NCBI GenBank assembly: GCA_017311185.1
Contig: JAESUZ010000429.1
Location: forward strand, 558,001 to 622,000
DNA length: 64,000 nt
Source: Proteles cristata cristata
Taxonomy: Eukaryota > Chordata > Mammalia > Carnivora > Hyaenidae
Reading direction: 5' to 3'
The translations under genes were made by a program, and so were the position numbers. This document shows, one piece after another, positions 44,450 through 56,271 of the stretch. The notes beneath the pieces were generated by a model, which was not told the origin of the DNA, did no database searches, and saw only the letters and a program-made list of their open reading frames with translations. Each line of letters begins with the position of its first letter. Positions within the stretch are counted from its first letter, which is position 1.

Positions 44450-47400
44450 TTAAGTTCCTCCTAATCCTCCTATACGTGCACACATATGATATTTGTCTTT
44501 CTCTGCCTGACTTATTTCGCTCAGCATAACACCCTCAAGGTCCATCCATGTTGCTACACACGGCCAGATTTCATTGTTTCTCATTGCCATGTAGTATTCC
44601 ATGGTATAGATAAACCACATCTTCTTGATCCATTCATCTGTTGATGGACACTTAGGCTCTTTCCAGGTTTTAGCTATTGTGGAGAGTGCTGCTATGAACA
44701 TTGGGGTACATGTGCTCCTATGCATCAGCATTTCTGTATCCCTTGGGTAAATTCCTAGCAGTGCTATTGCTGGGTCATAGGGGAGTTCTATTGTTAGTTT
44801 CCTTAGGAACCTCCACACTGTTTTCCAGAGGGGCTGTACCAGTTTACATTCCCACCAACAGTGTAGGAGGGTGCCCGTTTCTCCACATCCTCGCCAGCAT
44901 CTAGAGTTCTCTGATTTGCTCATTTTAGCCACTCTGACTGGCGTGAGGTGGTATCTCAGTGTGGTTTTGATTTGTATTTCCCTGATGAGGAGGGATGCTG
45001 AGCATCGTTTCATGTGTCTGTTGGCCATCTGGATGTCCTCTTTGGAGAAGTGTCTGTTCATATCTTCTGCCCATTTCTTCACTGGGTTGTTTGTTTTTCA
45101 GGCTTGTAGTTTGGTGAGTTCCTTATAGATTCTTGATATTAACCCTTTATCTGATATGTCATTTGCAACTATCTTTTCCCATTCCGTTGGTTGCCTATTA
45201 ATTTTCTGGGTTGTTTCCTTGGCTGTGCAGAAGCTTTTAATCTTGATGAGGTCCCAACAGTTTATTTTTGCTCTTGATTCCCTTGCTTTTGGGGATGTGT
45301 CAAGTAAGAAGTTGCTGCGGTGGAGGTCAAGGAGGTTGTTTCCTGCTTTCTCCTCTAGGGTGTTGATAGTTTCCTGTCTCACGTTCAGGTCCTTTATCCA
45401 TTTTGAGTTTATTTTTGTGCATGGTGTGAGAAAATGATCGAGTTTCATTCTTCTGCATGTTGCTGTCCAGTTCTCCCAACACCCATGTTAAAAAGGCTGT
45501 CTTTTTTCCATTGGATATGCTTTCCTGCTTTGTCAAAGATTAGTTGGCTGTATACTTTTGGGTCCACTTCTGAGTTCTCAATTCTGTTCCATTGGTCTAT
45601 GTGTCTGTTTTTGTGCCAATACCATACTGTCTTGATGATGACAGCTTTGTAGTAGAGGCTAAAGTCTGAGATGGTGATCCCTCCCATTTTGATTTTATTT
45701 TTCAGTATTACTTTGGCTATTCGGGGTCTTTTGTGGTTCCATACAAATTTTTGGATAGTTTGTTCTAGTTTTGAGAAGTATGCTGGCACAATTTTGATTG
45801 GAATTGCATTGAATGTGTAGAGTGCCCTAGGTGGTAATGACATCTTAACTATATTTATTCTTCCTATCCATGAGCGTGGAATGTTTTTCCATTTCTTTGT
45901 GTCTTCTTCAATTTCCTTCATAACTTTTCTATAGTTTTCATCCTACAGATCTCTTGTATCCTTGGTTAGGTTTATTCCGAGGTATTTTATGGTTTTTTGT
46001 GCAATTGTGAATGGGAGCAGTTTCTTGATTTCTCTTTCTGTTGCTTCATTGTTGGTGTATAAAAATGCAACCAATTTCTGTACGTTGATTTTGTACCCTG
46101 CAACTTGGCTGAATTCTTGGATCAATTCTAGTAGGCTTCTGGTGGAGTGTGTTGGGTTTTCTATATAGAGTATCATGTCATCTGCGAAGAGTGAAAGTTT
46201 GACTTCCTCTTTGCCAATTCTGATGCCTTTGATTTCCTTTTGGTGTCTGATGGCTGATGCTAGGACTTCCAGCACTATGTTAAACAGCAATGGTGAGAGT
46301 GGGCATCCCTGTCGTGTTCCTGATCTCAGGGGGAAAGCTCTGAGTTTTTCCCTGTTGAGGATGATGTTAGCTGAAGGCTTCTCATAGATGGCTTTGATGA
46401 TGTTTAAGTAGGCTCCTTCTATCCCAACTTTCTCGAGAGTCTTTCTTAAGAATGGATGCTGTATTTTGTCAAATGCTTTTTCTGCATCTATTGACAGGAT
46501 CATATGGTTTTATCTTTTCTTTTATTGATATGATGTATCACATTGATTGATTTGTGAATGTTGAACCAGCCCTGTAATCCAGGAATGAATCCCACTTGAT
46601 CTTGGTGGATGATTCTTTTTATATGCTGCTGGATTCGATTTGCAAGGATCTTGTTGAGAATTTTTGCATCCGTATTCATCAAGGATATTGGCCTGTAGTT
46701 CTCTTTTTTTGCTGGATCTCTGTCTGGCTTGGGAATCAGTGTGATGCTGGCTTCATAAAATGAGTCCAGGAGTTTTCCTTCGATTTCTATTTTTTGGAAT
46801 ATCTTGAGAAGAATTGGGATTAATTCTCTTTTAAATGTCTGGTAGAATTCCCCAGGGGAGCCATCAGGTCCAGGGCTCTTATTTGTTGGGAGATTTTTGA
46901 TCACTGATTCAATTTCTTCACTCGTTATGGGTCTGTTCAGGTTTTCTACTTCTTCCCGTGTGAATTTTGGTAGTGAGTGTGTGGTTAGAAATTTGTCCAT
47001 TTCTTCTAAGTTGTCCAATTTGTTGGCATATAATTTTTCATAGTATTCCCTGATCATTGCTTGTATTTCTGAGGGGTTGGTTGTAATAAGTCCGTTTTCA
47101 TTCATAATTTTATCTATTTGGGTGCTCTCTCTTTTCTTTTGGATAAGTCTGGCTAGAGGTTTGTCAATTTTGTTTACTTTTTCAAAAAACCAACTCTTGG
47201 TTTCATGGATCTGTTCAATTGTTTCTTTGGTCTCTATGTTGTTTATTTCTGCTCTAATTTTCACTATTTCTCTTCTTCTACTGGGGTTAGGGCGTTCCTG
47301 TTACTCTGCCTCTAGTTCCTTTAGGTGAGCTGTTAGATTTTGGACTTGCGCTTTTTCTAATCTCTTGAAATAGGCCTGGAGAGCAATGTACTTTCCTCTC

Positions 47401-48302
47401 AGGACTGCCTTTGCCGCATCCCGTCGATTTTCAATTGTTGTGTTTTCATTTTCATTTGTTTCCATATATTTTTTAATTTCATCTCTAATTGCCTGATTGG
47501 CCCATTCATTCTTTAGAAGGGTGTTCTTTAACCTCCATGGTTTTGGAAGTTTTCCAGACTTCTTCCTGTAATTGATTTCAAGTTTCAAAGCATTGTGATC
47601 TGACAGTATGCATGGTATGATCTCTATTCTTTTGAATTTATTGAGGGCTGCTTTATGTCCCAGTATGTGATCTATCTTGGAGAATGTGCCATGCGCACTT
47701 GAGAAGAAAGTAAATTCCCTGGCCTCAGGATGTAAAGTTCTAAATATATCCGTCAGGTCCATCTGGTCCAATGTGTCTTTCAAGTCCATTATTTCTTTAG
47801 TGATTTTCTGTCTGGTTGACCTATCCATTGCTGTAAGTGGAGTATTAAAGTCCCCTGCTATTAGCACATTCTTATCTCTAAGCTTGTTTCTGTTTGTGAT
47901 TAATTGTTTTAGATATTTAGGTGCTCCCATATTCGGTGCGTAGACATTTATGATTGTTAGTTCTTCCTGATGGATGGACCCTGTAATTATTATGTAGTGC
48001 CCTTCTTCATCTCTTGTGATTGTCTTTAATTTAAAGTACAGTTTGTCTGATATAAGTATCGCTACTCCGGCTTTCTTTTGATTTCCTGTAGCATGATATA
48101 TATTTCTCCATCCCCTTACTTTTAATCGGAAGGTATCTTCCCGTCTAAAATCAGTTTCTTGTAGACAGCATATAGATGGATTTTATATTTTAATCCATTC
48201 TGCTACCCTATGTCTTTTGATTGGAGCATTCAGCCCATTTACATTCAGTGTTATTATTGAAATATGTGTGTTTAGAGTCTTTGTATCTTTTGTAGGGTTC
48301 AT
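44450..48302 (-). pseudogene. LINE-1 ORF2 (endonuclease-reverse transcriptase), broken
   Basis: ORF2 normally nicks the target DNA and copies the L1 RNA there. From ATG at 48300-48302 to the stop at 44450-44452 it spans about 1,284 codons, the usual ORF2 length. Endonuclease motifs are visible: AGDFN in the fragment starting at 47930 and SDHNAL further on. The reverse-transcriptase active site FADD lies in the fragment 46503-45943. The conserved C-terminal region is in 45082-44450. Disabling changes: TAA at 48183-48185, TAA at 47301-47303, loss of one base in an A-run at 46508-46511 (plus-strand T's), TAG at 45943-45945, an apparent 2-base loss near 45486, and TGA at 45098-45100. It cannot make a full protein. 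Fragment edges come from reading frame continuity by eye. Confidence 0.93.
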
Positions 48303-48369
48303 GTTTGTGGTGGTGTCTCTGGAATCTTTGTTCCTTGCAACCTTTCCTTCAGAGCATCCCCCTCAGGAT

Positions 48370-49241
48370 TTATTGTAGGGCTGGCTTCGTGGTGACAAAT
48401 TCTTTCAATTTCTGTTTGTTTGGAAAGGTTTTTATCTCTCCTTCTATTTTGAATGACAGGCTTGCTGGATAGAGGATTCTTGGCTGCATATTTTTACTGT
48501 TCATCACATTGAAGATCTCTTGCCATTCCTTTCTGGCCTGCCACGTTTCAGTAGATAGGTCTGTCACCACTCTGATGGGTTTCCCTTTGTATGTGAGGGC
48601 CCTTTTCTCCCTAGCTGCTTTCAAAATTCTCTCTTTGTCCTTGTATTTTGCCATTTTTACGATGATATGTCGTGCAGAAGATCTATTCAAGTTATGTCTG
48701 AGAGGAGTCCTCTGAGCCTCTTGTATTTCCACATTGACTTCCTTCCCCAGGTCGGGGAAGTTCTCTGCTATAATTTGTTCCAGGACTCCTTCAGCACCTT
48801 TCCCTCTCTCTTCCTCTTCTGGGATTCCTATGATACGGATATTGTTGCGTTTGACTGTGTCGCTGAGCTCTCGAATTCTTCTTTCCTGTTCCTGGATCAG
48901 TTTGTCTCTTTTTTGTCAGCTTCTTGTTTTTCTAGAATGGTGTCTTCTAAATCACTTATTCTCCTTTCTGCCTCTTCAATCCGTGCATTGGAGGCCTCTA
49001 ATTTATTATGGATCTCATTTATCGCACTTTTTAATTCTTCATGCCTATTTTTATTTTCCATTCTGTCTGTAGCCATAGTTTCTTTGATGTCCCCTATGTT
49101 TTTTTCGAGCCCTGCTATTAATTTTACCATTATTATTCTAAAATCTTGTTCAGTTATGCTGCTGATATCTGTTTTGAGCAGTTCATTAGCTGTCATTTCT
49201 TCTTGGAGTTTCTTTGGAGGAGAGCTCTTTCGTTTCGTCAT
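48370..49241 (-). pseudogene. LINE-1 ORF1 (RNA-binding coiled-coil protein), one frameshift
   Basis: ORF1p coats L1 RNA as a trimer. The ATG is at 49239-49241. The first 114 codons give a basic N-terminus (MTKRKSSPPKK) and a long heptad-rich coiled coil with repeated Glu/Lys (for example RMENKNRHEELKSAINEI). The frame then ends early because an A-run (plus-strand T's at 48909-48914) is one base short. Beyond it the correct frame is open to the stop at 48370-48372 and holds the RNA-binding half, including RSSARHIIVKM and DLSTETWQARKEW. Total length is about 290 codons, normal for mammalian ORF1. Apart from the one indel no other disabling change was seen. Confidence 0.92.
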
Positions 49242-51202
49242 TTTAGTTAGCTTTCCGGCTCTTGTTGGTTTTAAATACCTGTTATGCTCTCTGTTTCTAT
49301 GAGCGCTGCTATATCCAAGCAGACTCTTTGACTTTCCAGGGCCTATCCTTTCAGAGATTGTTTTTTGAATGGTATCCCTCGGTCACTCTTGTTGGGACCT
49401 TAGTTATTTTATTTTCCTATTTGTAGTGTTATTTCGGACTCTTCACCTGTGTACTCTGGCTTGTTTCTTGAGGTAGCCCTGGAAAAGAAAACAGACAGAC
49501 AAACACACAGGGAGCAGGAGCACACAAACGCACAGGGTGATTCAACTAACATGCAAAGCGAGAGGGAAAACGAAAAAGCTAAGAGAAAAGATGGAGGAGG
49601 AGGGCGAATAATAGGGAGCCTAAAATACATAAAAGGGTCAAAAAGGGGAAAAGAAAAGGAAAAAAGAAGAAAACTGATGGACAAAGAATGGTTTAAAGCA
49701 TATACCTGGATTTCCCAGCTACAGTTAAATAGCCGCGTGTATGCAGTCCTGATTGAAGAGCCTAGAGAAAAAGAGAGAAGGCAGGGCGAGACAAGGCACA
49801 ATTGGAAATAGAATGAACAGGGAGAAGGGATAAGAAGCTTTTTTCAAAGAGGTAAAGGGTAGAATATGGTTGGATAGGTGAGAGAAGGATGCTGGAATTA
49901 TCCCGAGAAATTATATAGTCTAATTACTCCTGAGGGAAATAGCTGAAAAGGTCGGTAGGTGTAGAAATTACATTTACAGAATGGACTTGTGATTGTTTCA
50001 GCAAGCTGGCGACCAGAGTTAATTAGGTCAGTGTTTTGGGGAAAAAAGCGAGAAAAGAGAAAGAAGAAGAAAAAAAGAAAAAGCAAAGGGAAAAAAAAGA
50101 AAGAAAAAAAAGAAAGAAAGAAATAAGAACAAAATTAAAAAAGAAAAAAAAAGGAAAAAAGAAAGGAAAAAAAAAAGGGGGGAGGGCACCTCTCAGGCAG
50201 GAATGGGCGTGGTGTGATCTGATGCCTCAGGCGGGATTCTGTCTTGGCGGTTGTGGGGAGGAGATGATGGCGCTCCAGTCCCTTCTTGAACCCTGCGCTG
50301 CCACTCGCTTTTTTTTGGCGTGTCAACTCCCCGTTCCGGGGACGCAGCCGAAGTTGGTTGCACTCTTCAACCCAGGCCAGTTCCAATCTCCAAATCCCAG
50401 TCCGGGCGCCCCGCTGAGATTGCTTTAGACACAGCTTCCCAGCCAAACCCCTCGGGCTATTCCAGGCTCCCTGCTGAGCTCTGGGGGCGGAGTCAGAATC
50501 GCATCTTCTTTCTCTGGGGCCGGCTGGCGCGCATGCGCGGGGGCTTGCCTGCCGGGTCCGCGTAGCCTGAGCCTGCTGGAGTGAGGAAAACCGGGTCCCT
50601 CTATGGCTCCTCACCCGAAACACAAACTCACAGGCAAATTTCCCAGTTTTTAGCTCTTTGCCTTCCCTCTCGAGTTCCAGCCAGCCAGGAGCGCGGACGC
50701 CCGGTGTCTGCGCGTCTCTTTCAGGGGTCCCAGCCGCCCTGGAGCTACAATGGCGGCAGGCGCGCCCGCGCCGCTTTAAAAACCAACCTCCAGGAGCGGC
50801 ACAAAGAAGCAGTTTGTGTGCTCAGCCTCCCCCAGGACCAGTTGTCGCGAGGGGACCTGGTGTGCAGATATTTGGCAAGTACGGTCTTTCTATGCACCGA
50901 GCGGAGGTTTTTCCCCCCGAGCGGAGGTTTTTCTGTTTCGGACTCTCTCCTTTTCCCGTCTCACTCCCCGTAGAGGGTAGAGGGGGATCGCCTCCCACCC
51001 TGGAGTCTGCGATCCCGGCCCGATTTTATCTTCCCCGGTTCTCACTCACGTTAGAAGGCTTTCTCAGTGGATTCTGCGTCCTTTTTATCCCAGTCTCTCA
51101 GGTTTTGTAAGATTTCCAATGGCTTCAGATCTTTTCTGTGTGATGTATGGGCATGAGGGCAAGTATGGAGCTCCTTACTTCTCCGCCATCTTGCCCTCTC
51201 TC
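49242..51202 (-). promoter_or_regulatory. LINE-1 5' UTR / internal promoter region
   Basis: This is about 1.96 kb between the L1 start and ORF1. The outer part (about 50,200-51,050) is CG-rich with many CpGs, as in active-type mammalian L1 promoters. A CAAGATGGC (YY1-type) site sits about 10 bases from the 5' end. Inside it, a 16-bp word, cgagcggaggtttttc, is directly repeated near 50900-50933. The region also holds a long polypurine stretch on plus (50041-50178) and a purine-rich stretch at 49480-49690. Open frames on plus here (49449-49811, 50036-50428, 50658-51110) are antisense to the element and are not called as genes. Confidence 0.85.
50041..50178. repeat. Polypurine (A/G)n tract in L1 5' UTR
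   Basis: Almost uninterrupted A and G on plus for about 140 bases, with GAAA, AAAAAG and AAAGAAAG units, broken only by a few T/C. In L1 sense it is a polypyrimidine tract. It encodes a meaningless lysine-rich frame on plus. Confidence 0.9.
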
Positions 51203-51217
51203 TCTGTTTTGTTTCTT

Positions 51218-51966
51218 AATGATGGGAACAACCAAGAAATCCTACTTTAGTAGAACTTTGAAGAGATAATCACATTGATTTTCTTGCAGAAGAGTGTCTA
51301 TAATAATAATTGGATTTTCTTTCACTGTGATATGAATACATTCTGTGTTATATGGCTGTGTCTAATTTTTTTGACTCTGCGTTTTAATACACAGCCTATA
51401 TTTCTAAATTGTCCTGTAATACTTGTGGCCACAAGGGAAAGCTTTCACAATTTGGACTATTTCTCTCTTTCTGTCACTTTGTCTCTCTGTCTCTGTGTCC
51501 ACATCTCTCTCTGTCTTAGGAGGAGCTTTCTAAACTTTTCTAAGATAAAAATCTCAAGTTTGTCTTCCATCACTGCTTATTTCAAAGCCAGCTGGAACAC
51601 AAGATTGTTCTATGAAGTCATAACTTATTTTATGATTTAATATAGAATTGAATGGAGATATAAAAAGAGATTCTTTTAATTTAGAATAGAATGGCACTTC
51701 TTACTCAGAATGACAAGTACTATATGAATATCACTTAACTTACATTTTTGAAAAGTAAGACTGGGAATGAATGATGGTCTCATCAAATAGAGTTAATTTC
51801 CCCTCTACCATTTCAGGTGCATTTTTAGCAGCAAAGAAAATGTTAGTTACTGCACTGGAGTTTACTTTCCACCCTTCTTGCTGCAAAAGTATATATTGGT
51901 TGAGGATCAAATAACAAAACTTGAAGGAGTCTCTGTCACAAAAGTTTGTGCAGAAAATTAGAATTT
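51218..51966. other. Unique DNA, nothing recognised
   Basis: No repeat or exon recognised. A CT-rich patch near 51460-51520 is short. Confidence 0.5.
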
Positions 51967-52187
51967 GGGGCACCTGGGTGGCTTAGTCAGTTAAGCATCC
52001 GACTTCGGCTCAGGTCATGATCTCATGGTTTATAGGTTCGAGCCCCCACGTCAGGCTCTGTGCTGACAGCTAGTTCAGAGCCTGGAGCCTGTTTCAGATT
52101 CTGTGTCTCCCTCTCTCTCTGACCCTCCCCTGTTCAGGTTGTCTCTCTCTCAGAAATAAATAAAACATTAAAAAAATTTTTTTTTAA
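51967..52187 (+). mobile_element. CAN-SINE (SINEC)
   Basis: Forward SINE 'ggggcacctgggtggcttag', 'gacttcggctcaggtcatg', 'gtgctgacagctagttcaga' and 'ctctctcagaaataaataaa'. The duplication is imperfect ('aaaattagaatttggg' upstream against 'aaaaattggga' after the tail). Confidence 0.94.
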
Positions 52188-52544
52188 AAATTGGGATTAT
52201 ATCTAAATCAGTCTTATAGCCTACTGTGGTTTCTAAGCACTCAGGATGTAAAGCAAGGGTATTCTGCACCATTTCTATCTCCCATTGAATTACTCGGCCT
52301 TGGACAAATACCATGGTGACCACAAGTAATACCAGGTGGTCTTACCAAATACACATTGATTTACTTTTCCAGTACTGAAAAGGCAACTTTGGGACTATGG
52401 GGTACTAGAAAATGTGCTTAGTCTACAAAGAATGGTAAATACCATGGGATCCCTAGATGTACTAGCCCAGACTGAGTGGCTCATGGACAGTGATTGTGGT
52501 AATACCTGATAGGTATTACCTATAGGTGTAAATAATGATTTAAT
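52188..52544. other. Unique DNA, nothing recognised
   Basis: No repeat recognised. A small inverted or direct word 'ataggtattacctataggt' lies near 52509-52528. Confidence 0.45.
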
Positions 52545-52880
52545 ATGTTGTATTGGTCTCCTATTGCTGCACTAACACATCTGCCACAAACTTCGTAGCT
52601 TCAGTCAATACAAAGGTATCTGTGTACAGAGGTCAGGATTCTAAAATCGGGTTGGTGGGGCTGCATTTTTTCTGGAGGCTTCCGGGGAAAATCTGTATCC
52701 TTGCCTTGTCTTGTGCCTGCGATCTTGTTCCTTATGTTGCTGCAGCTTTTTGCCTCTTGGTCACATGGTCTACTGCTCACATTCATCTTCTGCCTTCCAC
52801 TTACAAGTGCCCTTGACTGCACTGAGCCCACTCGGGTCAGCCAGCACATGGACATCTTTTGGACTATTATTCAGCCTATG
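52545..52880 (+). mobile_element. Solitary LTR, ERVL type (family uncertain)
   Basis: 'ttggtctcctattgctgcac', 'aacacatctgccacaaactt', 'gaggtcaggattctaaaatc', 'tttctggaggcttccgggga', 'acaagtgcccttgactgc' and 'gacatcttttggactattattc' follow the ERVL LTR pattern 'attgctgctgtaacaaattac ... ggggctgcattccttctggaggct ... tggacatctttgggggccattattc'. It is degraded. There is no interior. Confidence 0.65.
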
Positions 52881-53783
52881 ACCAATGGGCTATGAATACA
52901 GGGCAAAGCCCAGTCTCATGGAGGGGGTGGGGCATGTGGGAATCTCAGTAGAGACCCCTCTGCGTCAGGGCTTTGAGGAAAGGTGAATCACTGATAGGAC
53001 TGTGATATGCGGAGAATCAGATATCAGAACTTATTGGTAAAAGCGGATATTATGATACACAGTGGTTACTTTGGAAGATTCTGTTTAATTTAGACACTCA
53101 CTGTATCTAGACTTCATTATAGCGCTTGTTGCTGTCAAAGAGAATGGGAGTAGGCTGACAGCTGGGATTGTCAGCATTTTGCCCTGTTTCCTGGTAAAGA
53201 AGCACCCATAACCACAACAGAATGGGTCCCTGCCACTGAGATGAAATGGATGAAGGGCTGTAAAATGGCTAACCCACTTCTACCCCAACCACCTTTTCCA
53301 GCTGTAGACTCTAGACGCCTCCAGAGCATCTGCTCCTCATAGTGCCCTGATATCATAGTACTTATCAAAACCACTCATGACCTTTATTCTCACCTGGTCG
53401 TGTCCTTCTGTGATCTCCTGCTCTCCCCAGACCACAGCTGCCATTTCAGATGTCCTGTGTCAGGGAAACTGTGGTCTCTCTCTGCATCACATTAGTTGCA
53501 TGGATTCCTGAAGGCTATGCACCTCACCTACCTCCAGGGAGAGAAGACAGTCAGCTCCCAAGCATTGCCTGCATGAATGAGGCACAGTCTGCACTGTGGT
53601 TGATCCTCTTCTGTTTCTTGGAATGCTATGCTTAATCTATTAAATAACCTTAAATTTCAAACTTTATATTTTCAGCCCCTGCATTAGCATTCAGAGGAAG
53701 AGGAAGGTTTGAGGCCACGCAGATGCATCACACCCTGGACATCCTCCAGGTCCCATCTAAATCGTCACCTAGGCACTTTCTCC
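52881..53783. other. Unique DNA, nothing recognised
   Basis: No repeat or conserved exon recognised. Short frames such as 53450-53635 plus have no resemblance to known proteins. Confidence 0.45.
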
Positions 53784-53799
53784 AGAGTCCAAGGCTTCT

Positions 53800-54030
53800 T
53801 CTTCTTCTTCTTCTTCTTTTTTTTTTTTAATATTTTTATTTATTTCTAGGAGAGAGAGACAGCGTGAGCAGGGGAAGGTCAGAGAGAGAGACACAGACTC
53901 CGAAACAGGCTCCAGGCTCTAAGCTGGCAGTCAGCACAGAGCCCGACGCGGGGCTCGAACCCACGAACCGCGAAATCATGACCTAAGCGAAAGTCGGATG
54001 CTTAACCGACTAAGCCACCCAGGCGCCCCA
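53800..54030 (-). mobile_element. CAN-SINE (SINEC), young subfamily, tail expanded to (AAG)n
   Basis: Reverse SINE near consensus, 'tttatttatttctaggagag' to 'ccacccaggcgcccc'. The 16-bp duplication agagtccaaggcttct lies at 53784-53799 and 54031-54046. Between the left copy and the poly-T is (CTT)n (53795-53817), so in SINE sense the A-tail ends in an (AAG)n microsatellite. Confidence 0.97.
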
Positions 54031-54046
54031 AGAGTCCAAGGCTTCT

Positions 54047-55109
54047 AATCAAGACACAAGTGAAAGGGGTAAGATTATGCCACTGACCCACTAGTTTAGG
54101 GCAGGGTGGGGAGGAGAGGTGGACGAAGTATTAGCAGATTGAGAAAATGGAAGCCAGTGGGCTAAATGAACATAGGGGAGTGAGCTCAGAGCAGTGGGGG
54201 AGGGGCTGGCATTCAGGATGACATCATCCCTCAGCCCACACTCTGGCCAACCTTCCCAGTACATCGTTTGCCAAGAGCTCACAGCAGCTCACGCCTCTCA
54301 TTAGAAGCACTCAGAAACCATTTGGGATGGAAAATAACTTCGGTAATGCTGGGTAGCATTGCTTACAATGTGTGAGCTTAAATAGCATGTTACTCCTAAA
54401 AGTCAGTTACAGGACATGAGATGCATGGACTGGGGGCTGCTCTTGCCATATTGCTCATATCTGGAGCCATGGTCTGGATTCCCAGGCTCATGAAAGCTCC
54501 TGGAAAATTCCCGGTAATAAGTTACATCAGAATAATTAGCTGCAGATGACCAAAGCCTCGCGGTGTATCCTCTGTACTGATGCAGTCTTTGTGACCTTTT
54601 CATTTGGAAGGAAGGTTATTTAAATACTATTTGGGGTTTATTGTTTATTGAGCCATGGGAAATTAGCGAGGAACAAAATAATTGGATGGTTTTCCTTCGG
54701 TGTAAAAACAGAGGTGCCATAAATAATCATGTACAGTGATTTTTTGGGTAGTAAATTCCAAGAAATCTGGGAGAACTAATGACTTGAGTAAAATTTTCTG
54801 TATTTCTCTTCTGTCTCATAAAACTAGGCTTCACTTTGGTATATGGAGTTTATAAACCTCATATATAATAGCCATTCACTGAATTGTAAACGGTGAAAAA
54901 TGTGAGTAAATCCTATAAATGCATTAATCCGATATGTTAGCAGAACAATGAGAAGATTAAAAATAAATTTAGAATATTATAGTTAGCATCTTTTTTGACT
55001 ATCCTGCTATAAGCTATCAATGAAAGAAGGCTGAGTAACTGAAAACCGCAACTATTATCAGAGTTTAGGTTGTGAGATCAGCCTAAAACAAAAATATTGT
55101 CTCGATTTA
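54047..55109. other. Unique DNA, nothing recognised
   Basis: No repeat or exon recognised. AT-rich towards the right. Confidence 0.45.
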
Positions 55110-55510
55110 TGAGTTTTACAACACTGTGATTTTTGTTCTTTTAATTTTTTCAGTTTTATTGTGAAACAATGGGTCTACATCACTGCATGAGTGTAGGGAG
55201 TACAGCAGGTGGTGTGATCTACATCGATTGTGAAACGATGTCCACTATAGGTTCAGCTAACATTCATCTTCTCATATAGGTAGAAAAAGTAGAAAAGAAA
55301 GAAGAAGAGAATAAAGAGGTGAAACATCTTCCTGTGGTGAGAACTCTTGGGATTTACTCTCTTAATTTCCTTATGTGTCCTGGAGCAGGGTTAGCTGTGG
55401 TCATGCTGGACACCGCCTCCCCAGTACTTTCTGTCTTACTGCTGGGGTTTGGATCTTTGTACCACCTTCCTCCAAATCTCCCTCCCTCCGCCCATGAGCT
55501 TTTAAAAGTA
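55110..55510 (-). mobile_element. L1 3' UTR fragment, antisense
   Basis: 'cgattgtgaaacgatgtcca', 'ggtgagaactcttgggattt', 'actctcttaatttccttatg', 'ggttagctgtggtcatgctg', 'ccccagtactttctgtctta' and 'taccaccttcctccaaatct' match in order the antisense L1ME-type 3' UTR ('ggtgagaacacttaagatctactctctta ... atagtcaccatgctgtac ... ccccagtacttatttatctta'). Confidence 0.7.
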
Positions 55511-55546
55511 TATTTGGAAAAGAGCACCAGAAATAGGAGTTATAAA

Positions 55547-55738
55547 GGGGCACCTGGGTGGCTCAGTTGGTTGAGCATCTGACTCTTGTTTTTGGCTCAG
55601 GTCATGATCTCACAGTTTGTGAGTTCAAGTCAACATTGGGCTTTGCTCTGACAACACAGAGCCTGCTTGGGATTCTCCCTCTCTTCCCCTCCCCCACTCG
55701 TGCCCTCTCCCTCTCTCTCTCAAACTAAACTTAAAAAA
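55547..55738 (+). mobile_element. CAN-SINE (SINEC), older type
   Basis: Forward SINE 'ggggcacctgggtggctcag' with the older 'gactcttgtttttggctcag' variant and 'gagcctgcttgggattctcc', ending 'ctcaaactaaacttaaaaa'. The duplication is aggagttataaa (55535-55546) against aggagttattaaa downstream. Confidence 0.94.
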
Positions 55739-56048
55739 AGGAGTTATTAAAGAGCCTGTGAGAATTATATCAGTTTAACCATCTACTAACATGAACATTG
55801 TAATCTAGCTACTTCTTCCCTACACATATAAAAACATATATGTATATTTCCCTGTATTTCCTGAATAGTGATGTATATGTAAGTTTTCTAGACAAGAAAA
55901 TGTTACCCTTTTTTTGTGCCAGAAAGTTATTATAACTTGTCATAGGAGTCATTCAGAAACAATTATTTTTTTTTTCTCTCAAAACAATCATTGCTTTTTC
56001 GGGAGGGCACAATGGCAATGACTTATATTTTAAGATTCATTGCCATAA

Positions 56049-56097
56049 AAATATATAATTTTTCATTTATTTAGGAGACACAGAGACAGTGCAAGGG

Positions 56098-56137
<40 letters not shown>

Positions 56138-56271
56138 AAATCCAGAGCAGTCTATACTGCACTGCCAGTATAGAGCCTGATGGGGGGCTTGAACTGGTGA
56201 AACTGTGAGATCATGACCTGAGCTGAAATCAGGAGTCAGATGCTTAACTGACTGAGCCCTTCATTTGCCCT
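56049..56271 (-). mobile_element. CAN-SINE (SINEC), old, with GA microsatellite
   Basis: Reverse SINE, diverged: 'tttttcatttatttaggaga', a GA run (56100-56130), 'tagagcctgatggggggctt', 'gagatcatgacctgagctga' and a head reduced to 'gagcccttcatttgccc'. The left edge is approximate. Confidence 0.88.

Larger units (their letters stand above)
44213..51202 (-). mobile_element. Full-length LINE-1, antisense, ORFs disabled
   Basis: About 7.0 kb and complete from the 5' start to the A-rich tail on the minus strand. The 15-bp target-site duplication tctgttttgtttctt lies at 44198-44212 and 51203-51217. The 5' end, read on minus, begins 'gagagggcaagatggcggag', with the CAAGATGGC YY1-type site typical of L1 starts (51185-51193). 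Order on minus: 5' UTR (51202-49242), ORF1 (49241-48370), short spacer, ORF2 (48302-44450), 3' UTR, and a tail with an (AAAAG)n-like repeat. Frames are nearly complete, so the copy is far younger than the other L1s here, but both ORFs are broken. Confidence 0.97.

Noticed and set aside
48667..49302. 211-codon plus-strand frame
   Set aside because: It is antisense to L1 ORF1. The aromatic/Ser/Leu-rich peptide is the mirror of the coiled-coil coding sequence.
50036..50428. Lysine-rich plus-strand frame
   Set aside because: It is the translation of the polypurine tract in the L1 5' UTR.
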